A stretch of 64,000 nucleotides of DNA. Source: Pleurostoma richardsiae. Lineage: Eukaryota > Ascomycota > Sordariomycetes > Calosphaeriales > Pleurostomataceae. The stretch lies in contig JANBVO010000001.1 of NCBI GenBank assembly GCA_030052745.1, positions 310,001 through 374,000 of the forward strand, read 5' to 3'. Each line of letters opens with the position of its first letter. The first letter of the stretch is position 1. A program made the translations under genes and the position numbers. Below the pieces are notes generated by a model, which had not been told where the DNA came from, did not search any database, and was given only the letters and a program-made list of their open reading frames with translations. Shown in pieces: positions 20,660 to 32,627 of this stretch.

Positions 20660-21804
20660 GCTGGTTTCAAAAAGCTGCGATCGCAATCGAGACCAGAGAA
20701 CTTCGATGAATTCCCAATCAAAAGAAGCACAAAGGTTCCTGTGTGCTCCCTTCGCGATATTGGGCGTCGTAAGAGAGTGTTTGCCTGTAAGTGAGCTTGG
20801 TGCTTAGTGGAGTTAAAGAAATTCGTGGGTCGCCGCCTGGAATGATGATCTCTGATTCGCTACGCAAGCTGTTGAAGAACTGACGCCAGACTGCCTCCCT
20901 CTAAGCTTGAAGGGCAGCACAGGAACCTCAAGAATCCCAAGGATTTGGGTTCCAAATTGCCTAGAGGTGAGGTCAGTAAATCACAGGATCGTCGTCACTA
21001 TACGCTGTCTGCTACGGCTCCATGACTGGAAAAGTGACATAAGTCTAGGGTATCCTATGCCCAGATACCTAGGTACTTACTTGATCAATCTAGCCTACAA
21101 GCCTTCCTCATTTACTGACCTTCTAAACTACCTTCGTGATTGACGTTGCGCCTTCATGTGTCTGGGCGTGCAGCATGTTCTATGTATCCGTCTCAGTGAT
21201 TCGGCGTTTATGACGCTGAGTGAGAGAGCTCAACTGTTTAATACGTTCAATGCACTCTCATAGTTAATGGCAACAGTTCACAAGGGCAGGTTTGCTGGGG
21301 GGGTAATAAAATGTGAAGAGCAACACTGTTAATGCGCGAGATCTCGGTGCTCCGAATCTGATTTGGCACAGCAATATCCGCATATACTGAAGCAATTTTC
21401 TCCAAACCAGAGACACAAGGGTCATTTTCATCATGGTTTCTACGTGCTACTAAATATTATCTCACGATGTCTAGTGTAGAAGTATGGGCGAAGACATGTG
21501 TGTACGAGAGCAGGTCCAGCACCGGGTGCCCGCAATGCAGATCTAAGGAGCACGGACCATATATCCTTTTAACCAATACTCTATGCATCAAGTGGAGCTT
21601 TTAGCTACAAAATTTTGGATTGATGCAAGGCTATAGTTATCGCCCCAACTCGAACATCGTCTCTTATTCTTTCAGCCTCGACATATTCGACATCCCATCT
21701 CGCCGAACGAGCTTACGATCGGTACTAGAAGCGCATAGTCAAACACATAGCCGCAAAGAAGAAAGTTCAAGGACCGCGCCCGGTGTCAAGCGCCTGTCGT
21801 CACC
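20660..21804. other. Divergent intergenic region (NAS6 / PRP46)
   Basis: 1.15 kb, more AT-rich than the genes, with several CCTAGGTA/AGGTAC-like short palindromic words around 21060-21080. Holds both promoters; no gene recognised. Confidence 0.5.
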
Positions 21805-23366
21805 ATGGCCGCCGAAGTTGCAGGAGGCGGCGTCGACCACCTCCAGGCCATGATAATCAGCAACGCGAAGAAGACGAAGCAGATCTATGCAGACACGACG
21901 GGAGGAGGCGTCGCGGGCAGGAAGCGCATTCGACTTGACCCCGCGACGGCTGGACAAGACCCGGATCTCGACAAGACTGCGCTGTCGCTGCGCCTTCACG
22001 CCGAGTATAGCGACGTGCTAGAGCTGCCGGAGCCGTTAGCCGCGAAGCAGGCCGCCGCGGCAGGCGCGCGGAAAAAGGCGAAGAAGCCGGCCGAGGACGC
22101 GTCAACACCTGCAGAGGAACAGGCGAGGAAGCTCATAGAGGGGATACCTGCAAAACCCAGCAGCAAGGCGGGGGCAGCGGGAGGGCCGCAGACGAGCGCG
22201 TTGGTTGTCCGGAAACCCGTCGCTGGTACTGGCGCTGGCGCATCAGCGGGTCGGACATCAGCTCGGGACCGGGCCGATGCGGCGCAGTCCAACGGGCTGG
22301 TGCGGATGCAGGACGTTCATACACAGCCGCGACCGGACTGGCACGCACCCTGGAAGCTCATGCGGGTCATCAGTGGGCACATCGGCTGGGTGCGGGCGCT
22401 CGCCGTGGAGCCGAACAACAAATGGTTCGCTTCCGGCGCTGGCGACAGGACCATCAAGATATGGGATCTCGCGAGCGGCTCGCTGCGGCTGACGCTGACG
22501 GGTCACATCTCGACCGTGCGCGGGTTGGCGGTCTCACCGCGGCATCCATACCTATTCAGCTGCGGAGAGGACAAGATGGTGAAGTGCTGGGACCTGGAGA
22601 CGAACAAGGTTATCCGGCACTACCACGGGCACCTGAGTGGTGTTTATACCCTGGCTCTGCACCCCACGCTGGATGTCCTCGTCACTGGAGGGCGAGACGG
22701 AGCCGCTCGTGTGTGGGACATGCGGACTAGGAGCAACATCCACGTCCTGTCTGGCCACACTGGCACGGTAGCCGACTTGAAGTGCCAGGAGGCGGACCCG
22801 CAGGTCATCACAGCGTCTCTTGACTCCACAGTGCGGCTCTGGGACCTTGCCGCTGGCAAGACAATGGGTGTTCTGACCCATCACAAGAAGGGTGTCCGCT
22901 CCCTCGCGCTACACCCGACAGAGTTCACATTCGCAACCGGCAGCACGGGCAGCATCAAGCAGTGGAAGTGCCCGGAGGGGGCGTTCATGCAGAACTTTGA
23001 CGGGCATAACGCGATCATCAACACGCTGGCTGTGAACGAGGAGGATGTGTTCTTCTCAGGTGGCGACAACGGCTCGATGAGCTTCTGGGACTGGAAGACT
23101 GGGTACCGGTTCCAGGCACTCGATACAACCGCACAACCCGGTTCCCTCGACGCTGAGAGCGGTATCATGAGCTCTACGTTCGATCATACTGGCCTTCGCC
23201 TGATTTGTGGCGAGGCCGATAAGACCAGTGAGTTTACCTGCATCATATCTGTGCAAAGCCCCAGGCTAACACTTGTACAGTCAAAATATGGAAGCCGGAC
23301 GACGAGGCCACCCCTGAATCACACCCTATCGACTGGAAACCGACATTGGCCAGACGGAAGTTTTGA
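21805..23366 (+). CDS. PRP46: Pre-mRNA splicing WD40 protein Prp46 (PLRG1/PRL1)
   Basis: Exons 21805..23227 and 23281..23366 (53-nt intron); 502 aa. The start lies in an ideal context, CACCATGGC. After a disordered N-terminus (about 170 residues) come seven WD40 repeats. The first is [24 protein letters not shown] and its neighbours include [60 protein letters not shown] and [17 protein letters not shown]; the last is completed by the second exon ([22 protein letters not shown]). The ending KPTLARRKF is a conserved family tail. Prp46 is a core member of the Prp19-associated (NTC) complex needed for spliceosome activation. The stop codon lies 84 bp from the end of the convergent ORC1 gene, so the 3' UTRs should overlap. 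Confidence 0.92.
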
Positions 23367-23450
23367 GAGCGCTGGGTCCATTGTTGTATTAGAATAATAT
23401 CAGGGCAGAACGCTTCGCTCGTGGTGCTACAAAATTGTATAGATACCCTG

Positions 23451-25856
23451 CTACAAGATGAGACCTATTGCCTTGATCTCAGGATCGTCACGGAACGCGA
23501 GCTTGACTTCCTCGTCCCCAACCGCCAGTCTAATCTTGCTTGGGCGTTCTGCGCTGTGGCCCTCAAGGTTGATAATGCCCGCTCCCGTTAAGCCGACTGC
23601 TGCGCTGCCGAGACCATGGAGCCTTATACCCTTTGAGTCATGCTTCGTCTTACTTCCCCAGGAGCCCGTCTGGGCAGTCCCTCTGCGCTCAAGGAGTTCC
23701 AGCTGCCTGTTCCCCGCGGTGAATTTCATGGAGCGCTGCATCTCTTCCAAGACATCCCCAAATGTGCTCTCGGCGAGGCCCGTCCGGCGGGTCCTGGCCA
23801 GAAGTGCCGCCAGCAGCAGCCTCGATGCGAAGGGCAGAGCCCTCAGGTACTGCTGGAGCGGGCTTGTCGTAGCTTCGTTGATGGCACGCCGGACGGTCTC
23901 AATCGTGACTCTGCCCAGGCTCTTCTTCTTGACCGGCAGCTCCTTCTCTCTGTGCTTTTTGCTCGGCGTCGGCGGGTTCGCATCGGCGTCGGCCGCCTTG
24001 ACGTCCGCTTCTGCCAGTTCTACAGCTCTCCTGCAGATGTCCAGAGCCCTGCGCGCGTCGCCGCTGACCGCGGCGACCTTCCGACTTGCGAACTGCACCG
24101 CGTCCGGCTCCACGATGTTCCCGGGAACGCCTTCGAGTCTCGACTGGACGATCTTCATGAGCTGCTCGTGATTGTAGCCCGGAAACGTGATGCGTGTGAG
24201 GCCTGACAGAGGGGTCAGTACGGAATGTGACAGAGATTACAGAGGTCTACGAACCCAAGCGGCTGCTGATCTTGTTGCTCAGAGTTCTCTCAGGCAGATC
24301 CATAGTGTTCGCAACAGCAAGCACAATAAGCCTGCTGTGCCTCAGACCGGGCCAGTTGAAGAAGTTGTACATGACACCCTGATTCTTAGTCACAAGCTGA
24401 TCTAGCTCATCCATGAGGACGACGCAAGGAACGCGCCGCGGACTAGGGTTGCTAAACTCCCGCTCAAGGAGATCCAGTGCCTGCGCTGGGCTGACGCGCT
24501 GACCCTTCAGAGCTTCCCACAGCAGAGAATAGGCCTGATGCGGGTCTGTGATCTTCATGCCGTTGATCTCTACAAAGATGAAGTCGTCCAGCTCGTCTGA
24601 CCGCACGGAATCGTCGAGCCTCGAAACGACCTCTCTGACGGTGGCCGTCTTGCCTGTCCCTGGAGTGCCAGAGATGTATATACATGTCCCTGTGCCTTCT
24701 GTGATGGCTGCCTCTAGATGGGAGTAGACGAGGCTGAACTCGGCTTCTCGGCAAGGCAAGCTTGTCGGGACGGACGCCACGTGGAGCTGTGCACGAGCTA
24801 ACTGGAAAGGAGAGGACTGGTGGTGACTCGGAGACAACGTTCGGGTGGCTAGAGGCGTGAATTCGAGGTGCTTTTTTACCATGACTCTGCTCAAATTAGC
24901 ATTGCGCTATACATATAATTCGCATCTCAAGACCATACTTTCGGTGAGATGACGGTGTCACAGCATTGCTCCCCGGTTTCCGTTTCCTCGGAGTGCTGAG
25001 GTGCTGGCTCCCTGCTTTCCTGGGAGTACGCTTGTAGTCTTCATCTTCTTCGTTCGCTTGCTTGACGTTGTATTCCGGATCAGGGGATTCTTCCTTCGGC
25101 GCTCGTCGCCTTCGAGTCGCTTTCGTCGCCTTCTTGACATGCTCGATTAGGTTGAAAACGTCTTCCTGCGTACCGTGGAATATCTCCTCCCAAACGAATT
25201 CTTCCGTATAACTGGCCGTTCTTGTATTGCACCCGCGGCGGCAGACAAACGCCTTCCCGTACTCTTTGGAATTTCGCGGAACCTTGCCGTTGGGGTATTT
25301 CTTTAAGAAGGCGTCGAGCGAGTATATGCTGGCTTTGCCATTGATCGACTGTAGGGGGTTGATGTCCCAGGAAGGCGAGACATACAATTCGTTCTTTGCC
25401 CTGTCAGCAGGGACTTCGAATCAGACGGTGGTGATCGCTTACCCAGTGGAAGTCCATCCTTTTCTTCTCCTTGTTACGGATCTCCTTTTCGCTGGAGAAC
25501 CACATGAAGTTGGCAGCTTTGTCCCCGTCCTCGTCTTCCACAAACTCGCAGATGAGCGCTACCCATGCTTCGTTCGAACCGTCGGCTTTCAGCAGGACGC
25601 AGTCGCCGATGTGGCATTCAAATCTGCCCATCCGAGCGCCTACGATCTTATTTGTGTCGTCCTGGGCACGCTTGCGCTTCCTTGGAGTGCCATTCTCTTC
25701 GGATGGTGCTGGCTCCTTCTCTTCGTAGATCCATTCCCAAGGGTAGTCATCCACCCCAAGCTCGTCATCGGAATCTTCTCGAGTGATACCTGGGAGGTGC
25801 TTGTGTCGCCTCCTCCTCTTCTGCGGAGTCTGCTGTGTAACTTCGAGCGAGGGCAT
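23451..25856 (-). CDS. ORC1: Origin recognition complex subunit 1
   Basis: Four exons on the minus strand: 25443..25856, 24939..25393, 24255..24886 and 23451..24202 (introns 49, 52 and 52 nt); 750 aa. An N-terminal BAH domain (about residues 50-190, including GDCVLLKADGSNEAWVALI and WDINPLQSINGKASIYSL) is followed by a basic linker. The AAA+ module has Walker A GTPGTGKT (about residue 363), Walker B VVLMDELD (about 447) and sensor-1 VANTMDLPER (about 480). The arginine-containing SRLGLTRITFPGYN block and a winged-helix region complete it. ORC1 is the ATP-binding subunit that, with ORC2-6, marks replication origins and loads MCM with Cdc6. MCB-like motifs lie upstream (see separate entry). The protein is shorter than yeast Orc1 mainly in the linker. 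Confidence 0.93.
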
Positions 25857-27232
25857 CGTGTGTGCTGGATTTCTTCTTCTTCACTGGTCTTGAGAAGGCC
25901 TGACAGCCGCATCGATGGCAGAATTGGCTAATATTCATTAAGTGGTTCGAATGGAATCGTGGAGACTAATGCTGGCTGGCGCCAGGGTGCGAGGGACGCG
26001 TCCAGCCTAGACCGCGTTTTCTCGCGTTTTCAATTAAGACCCCTGCGTGGCTTGGCGTTTCTTGTGACGTAAGAGGATGGAGGCTGAATATGCAGTTATT
26101 GAGTTTGGACAACCAACGTCGGTCAAAAACATCAAATCCTTGTGCGGATTCCTCGACGGCTTTGATTAAATTCAACCTCTCACATAACCTAAATGAAGTT
26201 GAAGTTGGGCAACGACATGAATGACTCCAGAGCTAACCCTACCAAGAGTGGCTGTTCGTTGTTAACCGATACAAGCAGCCCTACCTTCTACACACTACAA
26301 GTATCTGCGTCGTGAGATTTTTGAAGGCTTCTTGTTTGGTTCCTATTTACGTCTATTCAGATTCCTGAGGTTTCATGTGAACAGTATCTCGAATATCGGC
26401 AGTGTTGACGATATCGGATGATCCAGTTCCTGGCGAGCTGAAACTTAACTGATTTCATGTCCAGTTAACAAACAATGCTGTTTTCTCGGGATGAGTTTTT
26501 CTCCTTACTCAGACTCATAGGTCGACTGAAAGGAGCAGAACCTGTCCACACTGTATTCTTGATTCTTAAGGTCGACAACACTGTGTATCGGGAAGCGTGC
26601 AGGCTTGAATATCCTCGACCGATTTCGCAGGGCCCTGATGAAAATGGCACGGAGTCTAATCTCCTATTATCCGCAATGCGCAGCAGTGGTATCGGAGGTT
26701 GAGAGAGGAAACGTGCCGCAGATGGAGCTTGCCAAAATCGCGTAACACCTTGATGATTCGCAGAGTCCCAGCTTCTTCTCACATTGTATCTGGTAGTGCC
26801 AGGGTGGGCGGGCAGTATTAGGGGATCTGGATTGTATACTCGACGTTGCCGTCGAGGAATCAACTACCAGGCACGGATAAAGGACATTTGGTTGACCTAC
26901 AGGTACTTTTCCCTATTTAGTCAATAGGGAGGTAGACAAGGTACCTAGGACTTCGAAGGCTCTTGTCATGTCGTTGTTGGCCTGTGACAGTCACCCTCAG
27001 CTCATCTTCACCTGAGAGTGCCGTTCTTTGGGGGCCGTGCTCACCTTGTCTCTCGCTCTCTTTTCTCTTCTCTTCCTTCTCTCTTCATCACTAGTCGTTA
27101 CCGACACATGGTCTGCTCCAATAACCTTTATCGCCTCGTATCGTGCACGGCGAGCGGCTCTTGTCACCACGCGTGACAATTGCTTCCAGCCTAATATCCG
27201 TTGTTGTTTTTTGTGCTCGACGACATTCGAAC
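25857..27232. other. Divergent intergenic region (ORC1 / unknown gene)
   Basis: 1.38 kb. The left 200 bp contain MCB-like sites. The right end, just before the start at 27233, is CT-rich (27040-27090). No gene recognised. Confidence 0.5.
25994..26030. promoter_or_regulatory. MCB-like cell-cycle element cluster upstream of ORC1
   Basis: The palindrome GGACGCGTCC (25994..26003) contains a perfect MCB core ACGCGT about 140 bp upstream of the ORC1 start. It is followed by two direct copies of CGCGTTTT at 26013 and 26023 (AAAACGCG on the ORC1 strand). In yeasts MBF binds ACGCGT upstream of G1/S genes. That this fungus uses it on ORC1 is inference from position and density. Confidence 0.5.
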
Positions 27233-29640
27233 ATGGCGAAGAAAAAGCGTGGCATGCGTGGAAGGAAGAAGAGGCAGGGAAACTCCGAGGTGCCTGGTGC
27301 GGCTTCTCAGCCTGGCGACGTGCAGAATGCTCCTCTCAATCCCTCAGCAACGTCAAAATCAACCGCAACAGCAACAGTCACGAATACTGCTGGACGACCT
27401 GGCCCACAGTCGCCGGACAAGGAGACTCGAAAGCAAGATGTTGGTCAGAACCTGGCACATCATCATGACCAGCAGCCCTGGGTCCGGACACAAGCGCAGC
27501 AGCCTCAGTCGGGAAGCTCACCTCTGCCTCTGCCTCTGCCTCTGTCTCCGAACGCTGGCCAGCCTCCACAGCTCATCTCGCTTTCGACTGAGGAGCCTGT
27601 TCACTCGCCGCCTCAGTTCCTTCAGGAGGACTGGACCAGCGTGCTTGTACCTGTCCCAACCTGGAAGGGCGCACCTTCTTCTTCCGCAGCCCCTCCACAA
27701 ATTGAGGTTACGCCAGCCTCGCCCATCCTGGACTCCTCTCTTCCACAACTTCCTCAGCTTCTTCAACTTCCTCCACTTCCTCCACTTCCTCCAGTCCCAC
27801 CCCAGGCGCGGCGTCAGTCCCACGACTTGAGCCAGTGTCTTGTCCTAGATCGTCCTCGATCAAATCGCCCATCGGCGTCATATTTTCCCGTCACCCCATC
27901 GCAGACATCGTCCCAGCAACCCCAGGGCGAGCAGCCTTTGCCTAAGACTGAGCCCAAGGTCAAGATGGCAAACCAGAATCCACGGATTCAGCAGGTCGCG
28001 CCTGACAAGTACCTCGGCGAACCCCCCGCGCATCTTGACCTGCTGATGGTAAGACTGATCTTATGATGAACTTTGAACTATTCGACATGTGCTGAAAGTA
28101 ATCCTAGCTCTACATTGATACGAGGGCTGATGGTTTCACTCTCCTCGATGCGACGTATGCTGCTGATCGGAAGAGACTTGATCAAGTCCGAACGAGCTGC
28201 CGGGTCTGGATCGACGAGCCCGAGGGAGATGAGGTGACGCACTTGATTCTCAGAGCAGAGAAGACAAATCATCTCAAGGACGGCTTTAATGCCATCTGGA
28301 CTCTGATGAGAAGAGGTGACGACGTCCAGGGAAAGAATGCTTATCTGGTTCACCCCCCCAACCCAGGAGCCCAGTATCGCGCCATCATCGTCCTGAATCC
28401 AAACCCGGACGGAACCTTTCGGGCGGTGGCGGTAGATCCTGCCACATTCGTTGAACTCGAGGATGAAAACGGCCAGGCCAAGGCCACAGAGGCCGCCACG
28501 GACAGCGCAGCAGTTGCCGCCACGGATGCCGACCCGGGCATTTCCATCCAGTCGTTTTATCGTGATTCCTTCCGTAAGCACTTCGATCTCATTGCAAAGA
28601 CTCTGCGCAACGATCCCGATGGTATCCGCATGCGCGTTCACTTCGGCATTCTGAATCTCAAAGAGCGCCCCAGAAAGGTCAACTCGTGGTCTTTTGAGAA
28701 GTTCGAAGACCTTATCCAAGTCATCGGGAAGCGAGCCACTGGTCGTTTTGACCTCAAGTAAGATAAATGAGAGGGATCATCCTAGGTGATCAGAGAAGCT
28801 GACCGTCAACAGCGTCGGAAACGATGGCACGGGCAGAGCCGTTCTGGACGCGGTCGTCCGCTCCCCCGACAGATTCGAGGGCTTGTTGTCAACTGAGCTG
28901 GAGCTTAAGGACGTCTCTCCTAAGTACTTCCTGGTCATCGTTGCCTCAGACTGGCTGCTGGAAATTGAGGTAGAGCCGCAGCCCGGTTCGAAGTCTCGCA
29001 TGTGCCAGACTCGAGCGTATCTCATCGGCAGCCAGAATCGGCATACTGAAGTGCGCGTTTCTTGCCCGGAGAGGCGAGTAACAGTTCTCCACATCCACAC
29101 TCTCGCGCGCCTACTAACTGGATGATTAGGAAGTTGGACTGGAACCTCGAGGTCCTCGCCGAAGCTAACACCAAGTCCATTCCCAAGGCCATTCTGGATT
29201 TCCGTGACCGCATGGTTCTCGGTGCCATCGCAGGGAAGGACGGCAGATTTCCCAAACCTATTTTTGATGGACAGCTCGCGAAGGCCGCCAACATCGACAT
29301 GATCATGGGCAAAGCAGTCTTCACGTACCAGATGGTTTCTCGACCTTACCGCCTTGAGGTTTCCATCCGTAGCACGTGCCGGACAGTGAATGGACATCTT
29401 TCTTCAGAGAAGAGCCCCATCAAGTCTTGCGCTGTGTCCATGACTGGCACCTGGTGGGACGACGAGCTTGTGCCTGCCCAAGTCCTGTACCGAAAACGCT
29501 TATGGGGTTCCGATCATGCAAGGCTGTTCCCCTGCCCAGACGAGGGAGGTGGAGATGGTTTCGAGGTGTTTGGCGAGTGCGTCGAGATGGTCCACGACCT
29601 CATCGAAGATGCCCCTGGAGCTGGAGCGGCCGTCTCCTGA
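27233..29640 (+). CDS. Fungal protein of unknown function with low-complexity N-terminus
   Basis: Proposed exons 27233..28048, 28108..28757, 28813..29077 and 29134..29640; 745 aa. The start MAKKKRGMRGRKKRQG is very basic and may be a nuclear or nucleolar signal. A Pro/Gln/Ser-rich stretch follows with Leu-Pro repeats. From about residue 273 the sequence is globular: LYIDTRADGFTLLDATYAADRK, then VTHLILRAEKTNHLKDGFNAIW, FDLIAKTLRNDPDGIRMRVHFGILNLKERP and LVIVASDWLLEIEVEP. It ends in an acidic tail. I do not recognise the family; the mix of beta-rich blocks with a short helical LKDGFNAIW element could be a KH-like or novel fold. Intron 3 is ambiguous: GT-AG (29078..29133), or a GC-AG alternative (29074..29129) that changes only the junction residue. 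No catalytic motif is visible. Confidence 0.75.
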
Positions 29641-30172
29641 AGGTATGCCCTCATGCTGCCGTGAGAAACCTCACCTCTTGGTTGGGCGGATATCGTGTGG
29701 CTAAACTAGAATCATGACTGTAAGTGGCTTGGCTTGAGGAAGTTGACTGGAGCGAGATCATCAACTGCGTCTGGATGAGAATGTTTCTATGGACAATGCC
29801 GGCTACCTAGTCAAGGCAGGGAGAGTGTCTAGATTTGCTAGGGGATAATTCCTGAACATACAGTGTTCGCTTGATGGGCATCTTCACATTCCGCATGGGG
29901 GAAAACCCCGACACTGGATGGTCGATATCACTTTATTTTCTAGAGCAGACCGTTCAAATGGACTGCTATGCTACCCCGGGGGTATCTCTGGCATCTCTGT
30001 CTAGAACGAGCCGCCATCTGGGCCGCTATGCGGTCCTCTTGATGACCGGCCCTGGTCTTAGATAGTTTTGTTAATAATTTGAATGGTTCTTCTCATAATC
30101 CGCCGCAAACACATCCCAGACATGATCGGGGAGTTGTTTGACCTGGCCTCGCCTGCTTGACATGCCCGCTTC
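29641..30172. other. Convergent intergenic region
   Basis: 532 bp of 3' flanks of the unknown gene and prefoldin 5. No coding or RNA feature supported. Confidence 0.55.
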
Positions 30173-30897
30173 TCACGCCTGCCCAGGTTTCGCTGTGGCC
30201 ACCATCTTTTGCCTCAACACTGCGAGACACTCCGTTAGCTTGCTACTCATCTCAATGAGAAGAGAGGATGCCTGTTATCATACCTTCTTCGACCACACGC
30301 AGGCTGTTTGACTTGTTCTGCACGATGACCTCCAAGTCCTGTATGTTGGCTCCAAGCTCCTTGATCTTGTCCTCGTAGAACTGCGCTGCGCTCTTGACAT
30401 CCTACACCCGCTATGTCAGCAGAGCGGCTGCGAACAGTCCAGACTCCTCAGAGACGCAGAAGACCTACCTTTTCGATGTAGAACCCCGTCCCGATGTCAA
30501 CCAGGACTTTGCTGGGATCCGCCATGTTCCCCCGAACGTAGAGCGAATTCGTCAGGGGTACTAGGATCTCCTTCTTCTCTGCACCATCCATATTTCAGCA
30601 TCGAGTTCCTCAAGCCCCATCCCCGACGGTCTCATTCACCCACCTGTGACGGTCGTCTGGCTCTTGACGCAGCGCAAGCACTCCCGGAACTTTCCTTGAG
30701 CGGCCTGGAGCTGGGCAAATGATGTAGTCAGGTGCTCAACTTCCTCGTCGAGCTGCTTCTTCACCGCGCTCAGCTGCTGAGCGCTGAGGCTGTCGAGGCT
30801 CACTGAGGGAGTTCATGTTAGATCATGATGACCTGACGGCCTGAGATTGAGTGGCTTGGCGCGCAACTGTACCTGTCTGCTCTTGCCTTCCCGACAT
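30173..30897 (-). CDS. GIM5: Prefoldin subunit 5 (alpha-type)
   Basis: Five exons on the minus strand: 30873..30897, 30644..30802, 30469..30578, 30284..30401 and 30173..30219; 152 aa, the normal family length. Key blocks are VSLDSLSAQQLSAVKKQLDEEVEHLTTSFAQLQAAQ (first coiled-coil helix), the hairpin region ILVPLTNSLYVRGNMADPSKVLVDIGTGFYIEK, and the second helix QFYEDKIKELGANIQDLEVIVQNK. VDIGTGFYIEK is diagnostic of prefoldin 5 (MM-1/Gim5), the alpha-class subunit of the hexamer. All introns are 64-70 nt GT-AG. It shares a 296-bp divergent promoter with VPS37. Prefoldin 1 lies 17 kb away. Confidence 0.92.
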
Positions 30898-31193
30898 CTT
30901 TTATATGTCCTGTTCCTGCTCCGTGTCCGGACGGGTGAGGTATCTGGGGTTGATGAGCGCTCAAAGTGAGTTCGACGTGGCTCTGAAGGCTTGGATTTTG
31001 ACTCCGCTTAACTGAGAGCATGCGTTTATCGAAGTTCAGACTCTCTCTAGCTCTGAGGGTTCGGGTTAGGGGACCCCGAGGAACTGATAAGATAAGCCCC
31101 ACGCAACACTTCATCCAAGCACAACTACGCATCGTCACCGATGCTCTTTACAACATCCGCTCGTTTATCGGGTTAGTTGCTTAGCAGTTCAAG

Positions 31194-32029
31194 ATGGACA
31201 GCATGTATTCACACACGCCTCCGGCCCCGCCGCCGAAGCCGGGCAGTCACGAAGCTTCGCGGATGGGGACCCCAGCGTTGACGCAATCACCACGACCACC
31301 TCCTCCCCCGCCAGACCAGCACTCAAACCTACCTGAGGCGATGGGAGGCACCACGGCGCAAGCGCAGATCGCGCAGCCGCAGTCCATTCCAGATCCCGGG
31401 GACCAGTGGCTGCCCAAGTTCCTACAGGACAAGTCGTGAGTCTCCAATCCCGCCTCCTGCCCGTCCCCATCCTACCTTACGCTCTAGCTAATCTTGACTC
31501 CCCCTCTTTCAGAAAGCAAGACCTAGCCGACATCCTCTCCAACCCAACCCTCCTCAACGCCCTCACCCACGCCCCGGGTACCATCCACCCCTCCCTCGCC
31601 GCCTCCCACGCGGCGCTGCAGTCCGCCCTCTCCGAGAACGTCGAGCTCGCGACGCGCCTCCTGGAGCTGGAGGCGCGGCTGGGCCGGCAGCGCGAGGCGG
31701 CGCAGGCGCAGCTGCTGAGCGCGCACGCGCTGGAGCGGCAGTGGCGCGCGAAGCAGGCGGAGATGGACCACGCGCTGGCGCCCTCCGCGCCCGCCAGCCT
31801 GTACCAGCGGCTGGCGCAGGGGGTGCAGGAGCAGGAGGCGGTGTGCCACGCGCTGGAGGAGAGCTTCCTCGAGGGGGCGGGCGGCGGGGAGGCAGGCGGC
31901 GGGGGGCTGGCGACGGAGAGGGAGACACTGGAGTGGGTGAGGAGGTACAGGGAGGCGAAGAAGCTGTATTATCTGCGGCAGGAGAGGAAGGAGAGATGGG
32001 ACGAGGGGAGGGTTGGCGGATGGAGGTAG
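31194..32029 (+). CDS. VPS37: ESCRT-I subunit Vps37 (Mod(r) domain)
   Basis: Exons 31194..31435 and 31513..32029 (77-nt intron); 252 aa. The first 80 residues are Pro-rich (PPAPPPKPG, RPPPPPPDQ), a usual disordered N-terminus. The Mod(r) domain starts with KQDLADILSNPTLLNALTHAPGTIHPSL and continues as a long helix with LSENVELATRLLELEARL. It ends with YLRQERKERWDEGRVGGW, matching the family ending for cargo-sorting Vps37. ESCRT-I, with Vps23 and Vps28, sorts ubiquitinated membrane proteins into multivesicular endosomes. The second exon is extremely GC-rich in third positions. A second in-frame ATG at 31200 is a possible start. Confidence 0.85.
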
Positions 32030-32627
32030 TGCGAGGGGAGGGGTGCTGGGGTGTTGGGTGCGTCTTTTCCGCTACCAGCATTTTATTACTGGATTACGAA
32101 GCGGCTCTATGGGGCTCTGGAAGTCGGGCATGGACGCTGAAGGTTGGTGTGGTTGTAATGGGCCTGTCTCGGTGGGGATGTCGCGTATTCAGAGCGAGCA
32201 TCAGGGTGTCATTTTATAACAAGCACAGCCGGAGGAATGGGCTAGGGCAACGTGTGCCTGATTTAAGCTTCGCCGAGGCTATAAGCATACAGAAAGGATC
32301 TTCCCTTGATGGGAACTGGTATCTAAAAGAGGAGCAGTGCTCCGGCGAAAAGACGAACGTGGCGCAATGCTCAAGGCTCTCTCCTCTTCCCCTATCGACT
32401 CGGTCTATCGTCCCATCTTTCACAGAATGATCATCGCAGCGTCACCGAGCGCCGACCTCCTAGCCATCGACCCTCAACACTCTATGAAGACGTACACCTA
32501 ATCCATCTACCCGCTCTGACCGAGGAACCATTCTCAGGCCAGGCGTGGAGCAGCGGAAACGCCATTGTCAATGGAAACAACTCCAAGGCATAAATAGTCG
32601 TCTCGATCAGAGATATGTAGCCTCTTA
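32030..32627. other. Convergent intergenic region
   Basis: 598 bp of 3' flanks of VPS37 (+) and the unknown gene (-). No other feature supported. Confidence 0.55.
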
